Positions 37,401 through 44,981 of a DNA stretch of 64,000 bases are shown here, in pieces. Made by a program: the position numbers and the translations under genes. How positions within the stretch are numbered: position 1 is the stretch's first letter; every line of letters begins with the position of its first letter. Origin of the DNA: Bacteroidaceae bacterium (GTDB taxonomy: Bacteria > Bacteroidota > Bacteroidia > Bacteroidales > Bacteroidaceae); contig JAFSAT010000031.1 in the NCBI GenBank assembly GCA_017442185.1, forward strand, positions 1 through 64,000. The letters run 5' to 3'. The notes under the pieces are model-generated. The model was not told the origin of the DNA and did not search any database. It worked only from the letters and a program-made list of their open reading frames with translations.

Positions 37401-37842
37401 CTCTCTTAAGACCAACTTCTCTTATCGTTACGACGTAGACGTTATCAACAACGCCCGTATGAATGTCGAGAATATGTACAGTAACTACAACCAGAGCAAT
37501 GCCGTTAACTGGCGCTGGCGTAAAGAGGGCGATGTTACTGAGATTCCTCGTGCTCTCTGGAACACAGGTTACAACTACCTTGGTAGCGACCGTTTCGTAG
37601 AGGATGCTTCATATCTGCGTCTCTCTTATTTGCAGGCATCGTACAGCTTCGATAAGAAGTGGCTCGAAAAGTATGGTCTTGAGAACCTCACCATCTACGC
37701 TTCGGCCGATAACCTCTTCTTCTGGAGCAGCTACACGGGTCTCGACCCCGAGGTTGCCGCAGGTGCTTACGGACGTGCATACGACAATTCAAAGACACCG
37801 CGTTCACGTTCTTACACAATTTCTCTCTCTGTAGGATTCTAA
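34441..37842 (+). CDS. SusC/RagA-type TonB-dependent outer-membrane transporter (pair 1)
   Basis: A 1133-aa outer-membrane importer with signal peptide (LMLALCCMVGTAAFAQ). A carboxypeptidase-regulatory-like domain lies at about 27-95 (ARISGKVYSDSEGPLM, ISYIGYKTQKLEIG). The plug at about 140-260 includes LQGQIAGLDVV, MRLRGTSTINGNAEPLIVV and AIWGSRGANGVIKIKTKRG, and a 22-strand barrel ends in an aromatic strand SYTISLSVGF. It lacks an N-terminal STN signalling domain, so it probably does not signal to an anti-sigma factor. It forms a bucket complex with the SusD protein encoded 19 bases downstream. Confidence 0.95.
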   Translation: MIKIKQLLMLALCCMVGTAAFAQKSARISGKVYSDSEGPLMMVNVTERDNSDRIIEAALTDMEGNFSMVVKNTSNHLEISYIGYKTQKLEIGAKTFFEVKMIEDNVIDEVVIVAKPRSRSGALEILDREISSATQKFDMSEMDGLSFASVDEALQGQIAGLDVVFSSGDLGSGTQMRLRGTSTINGNAEPLIVVNDNIFEMPEDQSETFDYTRLDNDQFSELLSVNPDDIESIEVLKDAASCAIWGSRGANGVIKIKTKRGHRGPTRVNFSVRFKDKWIPNGLNLLNGDEYTMLLKESHFNPKQNPTEADIPELNYDPYFNQYENFNENTDWVDLVTKHGYRNEYSVNLTGGGEKAVFRISGSYTNETGTIINQYLETYSARMALDYYVSDRIKVMTEFAFSYTNNKKNYQDLLGIAQNIMPNMSLWYQDVNGNNTNDYYKMLLSASSTFDNESDGTVDQKGYKNPVALAKFAQNDQESYSISPQITMEYNLLGLEDNETQLKYRGLVYMNAATLSENKNLPSSLINTDWTGDQVNYAQLYDSKSLQFTTRHQLIFTPYLGNENHYLTMSGQFEMNTANSTQQNQETYGLPNNFNSTTLGSFLKTANTSKGQSRSLNFTYQAHYSYLSKYVFGFALRGEGHTQFGDDRKWTVFPSVSGRWNISDEPWMEWAKPVLSMWSIRPSYGWAGNTPGKEYMMYTTYTASGSYLGLTGFVPGGIRMSDLRASDKREFNLGSDFGFLNDVITGSFNYYLSTTYDQLMENYNIPTSTGYDKLAYKNTGAVENSGWELNFNVNKLKLAKDFTFSAYFNVGQNFNEVKEMELSVLNNSNPDYDFKNASYLGRIQIGNPLASIYGFRSKGVYRYSYKNWDKVKAIIDTKTAEYCEKHNISNPKDVPAAWKIENFRGLCPVVFDANGDVVLNADGTPKKMVFNYDTETGSSTYTFTGGDAIYEDINHDGNINELDLVYLGNSNPKAQGGFGFTFTYKKFSLKTNFSYRYDVDVINNARMNVENMYSNYNQSNAVNWRWRKEGDVTEIPRALWNTGYNYLGSDRFVEDASYLRLSYLQASYSFDKKWLEKYGLENLTIYASADNLFFWSSYTGLDPEVAAGAYGRAYDNSKTPRSRSYTISLSVGF

Positions 37843-37861
37843 TAGTAAAGGAGGATATTAT

Positions 37862-39679
37862 ATGAAAAAAATAAAAAATATATTCAATTCAGTTCTCTTG
37901 ACGGTAGCGCTTGGTTGCGGTACAATGCTCTCATCATGTACCGATTTCTTGACCATCTACCCCACAAACTCAACAATTCACGAGAACTATTGGCAGACTG
38001 CAGATGATGTTAACGGTATGGTTGCCACAAGCTATCTGCAACTTCTCAGCGAGAATGCCGTATCAAGAATGATTGTATGGGGCGAGCTGCGTGGCGACAA
38101 CATGAACGTGCGCTCCAACGCCGATAATAAGTACAAATACATTGTAGAAGCAAACATCAAGGAAAATAACGAATTTTGTAATTGGGCCATATTCTACCGA
38201 GCCATCAACTTTGCAAACATGGTGATAGAATTTGCTCCCGAGGTAACCGAAAGAGACCCCGACTTTACAGAAGGCGACCTTAACACTGTGCTTGGTGAGA
38301 TGTATGCGTTGCGTGCTCTTTCACACTTCTACCTTGTGCGTACATTCCGCGACATCCCTCTTGCAAACAAAGCAAGTTTGAACGATGCCGACCTTATCGA
38401 CTATCCTCAGGTGCACCCTGTTGTAGCGCTTGACAGCATCATGAAAGACCTTGATAAAGCCTCGGGCTTGGTAATGCGCTCAGGAGGTTTCCCCAACCTG
38501 AATGCACAATACAACTATGGTCGCATCACTCTCAACGCCGTAAATGCGTTAAAAGCTGATGTAAACTTGTGGCGTGCGGCATTTGCCAAATATCACGAGG
38601 CCGACGACAGTTTGAAGCAGGCAACAGGATTGCAAACCCCCGATTACTACTATCAAGAGGCTGTTAACAACTGCGACGACGTGATAAACGCCATGAACGC
38701 AAGCATGGCCGAGTGGTACGAAGACTATGGTACACCCACAGACCGCAGCAACGTAGGCCCAGGAACAAAGAACCCCTATTATCTCGCTTACGAGACAACA
38801 TCCGGTTCAACCTCAACCTCAACTTCATCTATTTACACATACCTCTTTGGTTCGATGAAGGATAATATTTCAAAAATGAGCCTTGAGCAACGCGGCGAAG
38901 TAATCTTCGAGCTTATATTCGATAAGAGTATTAACCGCAACAAAGCTGTCAGCACACTCTATGGTCATTCACAAGAAAACAGTGGCGCTTTGTGTGTAAC
39001 AAGGTCTTATGCTTCAGAAAATTCAAAATATGGCGAGAACGACCGTCGTTTCTACTACACAACCGATGCACGCGACCTCTCAGGTGTAAGTGATGGTAAC
39101 AGCTCAAGCAGCGCAGCAGCTTCCGAGGTGGGTATTGCGAAATATGCTTGTGAAAGAGCACCCGGTTATAACAGAAGTGCAACGTCATACCGTGTTGCAA
39201 ACGATGCGGGTATCGACGCAAACTGGATTGTATATCGTAAGACTGATGTAATGCTTATGAAAGCCGAGGCTTTGGTTAACCTGCAAAATCCTGAGCCCGG
39301 ACAGTTGACAGCAGCATTTGAGCTTGTCAAGGCTGTTAATGACCGTTCAATATCTGTTACAGCCGACTCATTGGTATACAGCGACTATCCCGGAAAAGAA
39401 GACCTCATGGAGCTTGTGCTCGACGAGCGCGTTCGCGAACTTGCTTTCGAGGGTAAACGTTGGTACGACCTTGTACGTGTAGCATTGCGCGACAAGACCA
39501 CCCAGAATATCCTCTTCGTGGCAAACAAGATAGAGGGCGGTGGTGCAAGTGCGGTACAGAAGAAAATGCAGACAATAAACAGTCTCTTCTTCCCCATTGC
39601 CGAGAGCGAGCTTAACGTTAACCCGCTTCTTGTGCAGAATCCCGCATACGAAACCTCATCATCCGTTGAACAACACTAA
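37862..39679 (+). CDS. SusD/RagB-type nutrient-binding lipoprotein (pair 1)
   Basis: A 605-aa outer-membrane lipoprotein (Cys26 in MLSSCTDFLT) that acts as the lid of the SusC transporter. Typical SusD features are the N-terminal YPTNSTIHENYWQTADDVNGMV segment, TPR-like helices (LGEMYALRALSHFYLVRTF), and the C-terminal block LDERVRELAFEGKRWYDLVR with NPLLVQNPAY. A Ser/Thr-rich insert (SGSTSTSTSS near residue 320) looks like a flexible loop. Ligand class is not predictable. A GC-rich hairpin follows the stop. Confidence 0.95.
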   Translation: MKKIKNIFNSVLLTVALGCGTMLSSCTDFLTIYPTNSTIHENYWQTADDVNGMVATSYLQLLSENAVSRMIVWGELRGDNMNVRSNADNKYKYIVEANIKENNEFCNWAIFYRAINFANMVIEFAPEVTERDPDFTEGDLNTVLGEMYALRALSHFYLVRTFRDIPLANKASLNDADLIDYPQVHPVVALDSIMKDLDKASGLVMRSGGFPNLNAQYNYGRITLNAVNALKADVNLWRAAFAKYHEADDSLKQATGLQTPDYYYQEAVNNCDDVINAMNASMAEWYEDYGTPTDRSNVGPGTKNPYYLAYETTSGSTSTSTSSIYTYLFGSMKDNISKMSLEQRGEVIFELIFDKSINRNKAVSTLYGHSQENSGALCVTRSYASENSKYGENDRRFYYTTDARDLSGVSDGNSSSSAAASEVGIAKYACERAPGYNRSATSYRVANDAGIDANWIVYRKTDVMLMKAEALVNLQNPEPGQLTAAFELVKAVNDRSISVTADSLVYSDYPGKEDLMELVLDERVRELAFEGKRWYDLVRVALRDKTTQNILFVANKIEGGGASAVQKKMQTINSLFFPIAESELNVNPLLVQNPAYETSSSVEQH

Positions 39680-39689
39680 AAGCAGAACC

Positions 39690-39713
39690 CTTCCCGCCGC
39701 TTGCGGCGGGAAG
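39690..39713 (+). promoter_or_regulatory. GC-rich intercistronic hairpin after SusD (pair 1)
   Basis: A perfect 11-bp stem (39690-39700 with 39703-39713) and a TT loop, with no T-run after it. It is likelier to stabilise upstream mRNA or mark a processing site than to terminate fully, because the same-strand operon continues 67 bases later. Confidence 0.55.
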
Positions 39714-39780
39714 ATAAAACAAAGTTATAAAACAAGCGCCGCATAACACAGTGCAGCGATAACTAAAAAACAACAAGATT

Positions 39781-41604
39781 ATGAACAATATATTAAAACA
39801 TAAATTCTTTACGGGGATAGCTTTGCTGGGTACCCTCTTCCTTGGTTCTGCTTGTACCGATGAGTGGGACGACCACTACAAGGATAAAGGTGTGAACAAC
39901 AACAGTCAGAACCTATACGAACTTATTGTGGCAGCAGAAGACTTGCAGGATTTTCGTCAAGTCATAGATTCTTGTCACGTGTCAGACTCTCTTTTTAACA
40001 ATTCACGTGTCTACACTCTTTGGGCACCTGTCGACGGCTCTTTCGATAAAGAGGCATTGCTTGCACAGGCTGCAACTCCTGCAGGTCGCGACACAGTGCT
40101 GGTGCGCTTCATAGAGTCGCATCTTGCCAACTACATGCACCCCGCAAACGGAGAGCTTGATAATGATAATTCAGTACTTTTGCTCAATGATAAAGTGGTA
40201 GACTTTGTAGGCTCTACGGGTGCATACAAGTTTGACAACATCGACATTCAGAATGCAAACATCCGCGCTCGCAATGGTATTTTGCACAAAATCAACGGCT
40301 TTGTTCCCTATCGTCTTAATATTTGGGAGCGCATCGGCCAGGTTGAGAATTTGAGCGAAGTGGCAAAATTCCTCTACTCATTCGATGAGAGAATCTTCGA
40401 CGAGTATAACAGTGTGGTAGGTCCCACCGTAAACGGCGAGGTTACATATCTCGAAGAGAAATATATCAATTCAAATATGTGGTTCAGCACAAGTGGAACA
40501 AAAAGCACAGCCGGCTTTGGTAATCTCTCGAAAGAAGACTCTTCATACGTATTCTTCGCCCCCACAAACGAATTGTGGAACAGCAAGGTTGCCGAAATAG
40601 ATGAGTACTACAACTACTATATCGCAAAAGGTGCCGATACACTTTATATCGACTCCATGAGAAATACAAATGTACGTAAATCTCTCTGTAACTATCTGGC
40701 TTTCAGTGACAAGGAACAGGTTTACGCAAATCCCGGTACAATGCTTTCTACTTTCAGATATAGAGATTACAGTGGCTTTGGTTCTCAGAGCGATGAGGTA
40801 CGTCATCACTTTGATATAGATATGCTTCTCTCATCGGTAGTGGATACAGAACCCGAGGTACTTTCTAACGGTAAGCTCTACTATCTGAATCAATTCAAGT
40901 TCTCTCCCTACGATATTTGGTTCGATACAATAAAAGTCGAGGGTGAAATGATGAGCGAGGATTGGGTGAAGATTGATGAAACCACAGTAGATCCTATATA
41001 TAGTTCAGTTGCAAGTTCGGCACAGAATGATACAATATCCGGACAAATCTCAAGTGACATGTATTTCACAGCATCTCCTAAGCAGACTACGTCACGTCCA
41101 AGTGTTACATACACAGTGCCCAACACTCTTTCCGCAGGTAAATACAAGATTGGTGTGGTTGTTGTTCCTGCCAATATTACCAACAAGAATATGCCGGCTT
41201 CTGATATCAAACCCGGAAAGATTCGCGTACAGATAAAAACCAGAGGTGCAGATGGCAAGAGCATCACTTTGTATGATACCAATAACGGTTACAAGCGTTT
41301 AAATGATAGAAATAGAGAAATTGCTTACAACGGTCTTCAGAATGAGCCTTCGCGCATAGATACCGTATATTTGTATGACACTGAATTGGATAAAGTAAAT
41401 TTAGGTGATCCCAAAAAGCGTGTAGATACCACCTTTAAGTTTAACTTCTGCGAGTACGGACTTACAGCCAAAGAAACCGCAACCACAATAACTCTTACAA
41501 GCGACTTAGCGGATGCTAAGGAAGATGTAAATTACGAGCGCACCATGCGTATCGACTGTATTCTTCTGATACCGGTTCTTGACGACGAGGAAACAGCGGA
41601 ATAA
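39781..41604 (+). CDS. fasciclin-domain lipoprotein (second copy)
   Basis: A 607-aa lipoprotein (Cys25 in FLGSACTDEWD). Two FAS1-type modules are visible: RVYTLWAPVDGSFDKEALL near residue 75 with its later INGFVPYRLNIWERI close, and SSYVFFAPTNELWNSKV near 254. The C-terminal third is beta-rich with no named domain and ends in acidic residues. It is half the size of the first fasciclin lipoprotein and probably has a matching role with the second SusCD pair. There are only 15 bases to the next gene. Ligand unknown. Confidence 0.78.
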   Translation: MNNILKHKFFTGIALLGTLFLGSACTDEWDDHYKDKGVNNNSQNLYELIVAAEDLQDFRQVIDSCHVSDSLFNNSRVYTLWAPVDGSFDKEALLAQAATPAGRDTVLVRFIESHLANYMHPANGELDNDNSVLLLNDKVVDFVGSTGAYKFDNIDIQNANIRARNGILHKINGFVPYRLNIWERIGQVENLSEVAKFLYSFDERIFDEYNSVVGPTVNGEVTYLEEKYINSNMWFSTSGTKSTAGFGNLSKEDSSYVFFAPTNELWNSKVAEIDEYYNYYIAKGADTLYIDSMRNTNVRKSLCNYLAFSDKEQVYANPGTMLSTFRYRDYSGFGSQSDEVRHHFDIDMLLSSVVDTEPEVLSNGKLYYLNQFKFSPYDIWFDTIKVEGEMMSEDWVKIDETTVDPIYSSVASSAQNDTISGQISSDMYFTASPKQTTSRPSVTYTVPNTLSAGKYKIGVVVVPANITNKNMPASDIKPGKIRVQIKTRGADGKSITLYDTNNGYKRLNDRNREIAYNGLQNEPSRIDTVYLYDTELDKVNLGDPKKRVDTTFKFNFCEYGLTAKETATTITLTSDLADAKEDVNYERTMRIDCILLIPVLDDEETAE

Positions 41605-41619
41605 TGTAAATGCTTTGTT

Positions 41620-44600
41620 ATGACGAAAAAACAAAAATCAACTATGTATATGCGACAAATTATGCGATCAACGGTGGCACTGATAGTGTTAGTGTCATCG
41701 GCCGTCCCCGTCTCGGCAATGACGGCAGGCGGATTTGAGGCCGGCGATTCTGTAGTAATAGAGCAGGCACAAGCAACCGATGCCCGTGTCATTACAGGTA
41801 CCGTTTACGACGCAGCAACGAATGAGCCGTTGCCCGGTGTGCGAGTACAAGGAACAGGCCATGCCAATGTGACAGCCATGACCGATGGCTCGGGTAAGTA
41901 TAAAATAACCGTACCCTCATACGTGACTTTGCTCAGTTTCTCAACCCCCGAGTTCCTGATGATTCAGCGTCCCGTGCAGAACGAAAATGTTATCAACGTG
42001 CGCCTTTACAGCGATAAGTTCAAAGGCAGTTACAACGATGATATAAAGATAACATCGGGTAGCGAGTTTACCACAGGTATCACCTCATCAATATCCATCG
42101 ACACCGATATTCAATCAAATCTTGGTGCTCAGGTGCGTTCGGTTACACGTTCCGGTACTCCGGGTATAGGTAACTTCATGATGGTACGCGGTATAAACAC
42201 AATCAATGCCAACACACAACCCCTTGTGATTGTTGACGATATTATCCTTGACCTTCAAGAGAATTATGGTTCGTTGCACATGGGTATGTTCAATAATGTG
42301 CTCTCTTCGATAGATGTTAACGACATCGACAAAGTAGAGGTACTTACCAATGGAACAGCCATTTACGGTGCACGTGCAGCCAACGGTGTAATTAAGATTA
42401 CCACAAAACGCGGTAAGAGCATGGCTACACGAATCACAGCCAACATCTATGCAAATTTGGCACTGACACCCAAGCTCCCCGATCTCATGAAAGCCGAGCA
42501 GTATCGTTCATACGCCAACGAGCTTATCGGTACAATGAAAACCGAAAAGAAGGATATAGACTTCTTGCGCACAACGCCTAATCCCAAATATCCCTACATC
42601 TACAATAAGTATCACAACGAGACTGATTGGGCCGATGAGGTTTATCGCGAGGCGTTTACACAAAACTACAAGGTTAATGTAGAGGGTGGTGACGATATTG
42701 CCATGTATAACTTCTCACTTGGCTACACAATTGGCGAGAGCACTATCGACAAGAACACATTCGACCGTTTGAACATACGTTTCAATTCGGACATCAGCCT
42801 TGCCAAGAACCTCACCACACGTTTCGACATTGCTTACTCGCGTGTTGCTCGTGAACTTCTCGATGACGGTATAATGGAGAACTCAGATTCTTATCCTTAC
42901 TCATCACCCGGATTTGTGGCAATGATTAAGGCTCCTTTCCTGAGTCCTTACAAGTTCAGCCAGCAGACAGGTGAAGTAACTTCTACACTCGATGATTCCG
43001 ATACCTTTGCATGGGGCATCGACGAGAACGTTGCACGCGGTCAGGACAACAACTCATTCTACAATCCCCGTACAATTATCGAGGTGGGTTCGGGTGAGAA
43101 TAAGAACGACCAGGAGTACACTCACTTTGTGCTTACTGTGGCTCCCGAGTTGAAACTTGGTGATTTCAGAATCTCTGAGACATTCAACTACTCGCTGCAT
43201 CGTATGAATGAGAAGTATTATCTTCCCTATTCTACAAGCGTAAAGAACAGTAACCGTCACTTCTATGCAGCCAACCTCGGTCAGATTGGTAACTTCATTT
43301 CATCTTCATTCGGTAAAGAGAGCAACATCACCAGCGATACACGCGTAAGCTGGAACAAGGTAAAAGGCGCTCACAACATGAATGTGATGGGTGGTTTCCG
43401 TTACACACGCTTCGCGTTCGACTCAAACTTCCTCTCATGTGCAAACTCAGGTAACGACAAGGCTACAAACATCAGCCAGGATTACGACTACGTTACCAAT
43501 AGCGGCGATGACAATGTATGGACAAACCTCGCATGGTACCTCAACGGTTCGTACAGCTACAAGACACGCTACTTCCTTGATGCCACCGTTTCACTTGAGA
43601 CATCATCGCGTTTCGGTAAAGAGGCCGATGGAGGCATCAGTCTTGGCGGCGTTCAATGGGGCATCTTCCCCTCGGTGCAGGCAGCATGGTTGCTATCATC
43701 AGAGTCTTGGTTCAATGTAGCTCCCGTAAGCTCTTTGAAACTGCGTGCAGGTTATGATATAACAGGTAACGACGCTATTGATTTCTATGCTTCGCGCAGC
43801 TTCATGCAGACCGTGAAATTCCAAAACAAATTCATGGGTACAGAGCTTGGCAATGTAGAGAACGAGGGTGTTAAATGGGAGACAACATCGCGCATGAACA
43901 TCGGTCTTGATGCTATGCTGTTCGACAATCGTCTGGCTGTGTCGTTCGACTGGTTCATGTCTAAGACAAAGGATTTGCTTGTTCCCAAGCAGCACGAATT
44001 TGTGACAGGTATGGAGACATACTGGAGCAACGGTGGCGAGCTTGAGAACACCGGCTTCGAGGCGTCTGTTACTGCAAAGCTCATCAACACACGCAATTTC
44101 CAATGGGAACTTGGTGTTACTGCCGGTCACTACAAGAACGAGATAACCGCTCTTGACGAAGCCATTGATCCCGTATCGGTATATGGTGCCGAGGTACTTA
44201 CACAGGTTGGACAGCCCATCGGAGCATTCTGGGGTTATGAGACTGAAGGTGTAATAAAAGATGCCGAAGAGGCTAAGAACTTGGGCTTGTATCAGACTGA
44301 TGCAACAGGTGCAAAAATCTATTTCCAACCCGGTGATGTTAAGTTCAAAAACCGTCACGACGCTAATGGCGACAAAGAGATTAACGAACTTGATAAAACT
44401 GTGATAGGCGATCCCAACCCCGACCTCTATGGTAACATCTTCACACGCCTGAGCCTTGGAAATTGGACACTTAACGTAGCTCTTAACTACTCATTGGGTA
44501 ACGATGTTTACAACTACTATCGTTCACAGCTCGAAGGTGGAAAGAACTTCTTCAACCAGACAGCAGCAATGCTCAATCGCTGGTCACTCGATGGCGATGT

Positions 44601-44907
44601 TACAAGTATGCCTCGCGTAGTTTATGGCGACCCGATGGGTAACTCTCGCTTCTCTGATCGTTGGATAGAGGATGGTTCATATCTGCGTTTGAAGACTGTG
44701 CAACTTCAATACAAAGTGCCTGTAAGCCTTAATTGGTTGCAAGGTATCACCGTTTGGTGCGCTGCCGAGAATCTTCTCACATTCACCAAGTATCTGGGCA
44801 ATGACCCCGAATTCTCTGTAAACAATAATATTCTCTATCAAGGTATTGATGCAGGTCTGCTACCCCAAAGCCGCAGTTTCCACCTTGGTGTTAAGGTAAA
44901 TCTCTAA
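41620..44907 (+). CDS. SusC/RagA-type TonB-dependent outer-membrane transporter (pair 2)
   Basis: A 1095-aa outer-membrane importer. Signal segment RSTVALIVLVSSAVPVSA is preceded by a charged stretch, so the true start could be a later ATG (41644, 41653 or 41665). The regulatory-like beta domain VITGTVYDAATNEPLPGVRV lies near residue 57. The plug includes NFMMVRGINTINANTQPLVIV and AIYGARAANGVIKITTKRG. The barrel ends RSFHLGVKVNL. It differs substantially from the pair-1 SusC, so the two are not a recent duplication. It pairs with the SusD at 44982. Confidence 0.94.
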   Translation: MTKKQKSTMYMRQIMRSTVALIVLVSSAVPVSAMTAGGFEAGDSVVIEQAQATDARVITGTVYDAATNEPLPGVRVQGTGHANVTAMTDGSGKYKITVPSYVTLLSFSTPEFLMIQRPVQNENVINVRLYSDKFKGSYNDDIKITSGSEFTTGITSSISIDTDIQSNLGAQVRSVTRSGTPGIGNFMMVRGINTINANTQPLVIVDDIILDLQENYGSLHMGMFNNVLSSIDVNDIDKVEVLTNGTAIYGARAANGVIKITTKRGKSMATRITANIYANLALTPKLPDLMKAEQYRSYANELIGTMKTEKKDIDFLRTTPNPKYPYIYNKYHNETDWADEVYREAFTQNYKVNVEGGDDIAMYNFSLGYTIGESTIDKNTFDRLNIRFNSDISLAKNLTTRFDIAYSRVARELLDDGIMENSDSYPYSSPGFVAMIKAPFLSPYKFSQQTGEVTSTLDDSDTFAWGIDENVARGQDNNSFYNPRTIIEVGSGENKNDQEYTHFVLTVAPELKLGDFRISETFNYSLHRMNEKYYLPYSTSVKNSNRHFYAANLGQIGNFISSSFGKESNITSDTRVSWNKVKGAHNMNVMGGFRYTRFAFDSNFLSCANSGNDKATNISQDYDYVTNSGDDNVWTNLAWYLNGSYSYKTRYFLDATVSLETSSRFGKEADGGISLGGVQWGIFPSVQAAWLLSSESWFNVAPVSSLKLRAGYDITGNDAIDFYASRSFMQTVKFQNKFMGTELGNVENEGVKWETTSRMNIGLDAMLFDNRLAVSFDWFMSKTKDLLVPKQHEFVTGMETYWSNGGELENTGFEASVTAKLINTRNFQWELGVTAGHYKNEITALDEAIDPVSVYGAEVLTQVGQPIGAFWGYETEGVIKDAEEAKNLGLYQTDATGAKIYFQPGDVKFKNRHDANGDKEINELDKTVIGDPNPDLYGNIFTRLSLGNWTLNVALNYSLGNDVYNYYRSQLEGGKNFFNQTAAMLNRWSLDGDVTSMPRVVYGDPMGNSRFSDRWIEDGSYLRLKTVQLQYKVPVSLNWLQGITVWCAAENLLTFTKYLGNDPEFSVNNNILYQGIDAGLLPQSRSFHLGVKVNL

Positions 44908-44922
44908 CGAACAACATCCTCA

Positions 44923-44955
44923 CACTCCTTTGTACCGATACGGCACAAAGGAGTG
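44923..44955 (+). promoter_or_regulatory. intercistronic hairpin between SusC and SusD (pair 2)
   Basis: An imperfect 15-position stem (CACTCCTTTGT pairs with ACAAAGGAGTG; one mismatch, then CCG/CGG) around an ATA loop, without a T-run. It sits between the SusC stop and SusD start, where it could set relative mRNA levels of the two genes. A terminator role looks unlikely. Confidence 0.5.
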
Positions 44956-44981
44956 GAAAGGAAAACAAAATAAATAAAACA

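Noticed and set aside
43699..44358. 219-codon minus-strand open frame inside the second SusC gene
   Set aside because: Antisense to conserved barrel sequence; no independent evidence.
34441..44907. The two SusC genes as a recent tandem duplication
   Set aside because: Their translations differ across plug and barrel and in length, so they are old paralogues brought together or long diverged.
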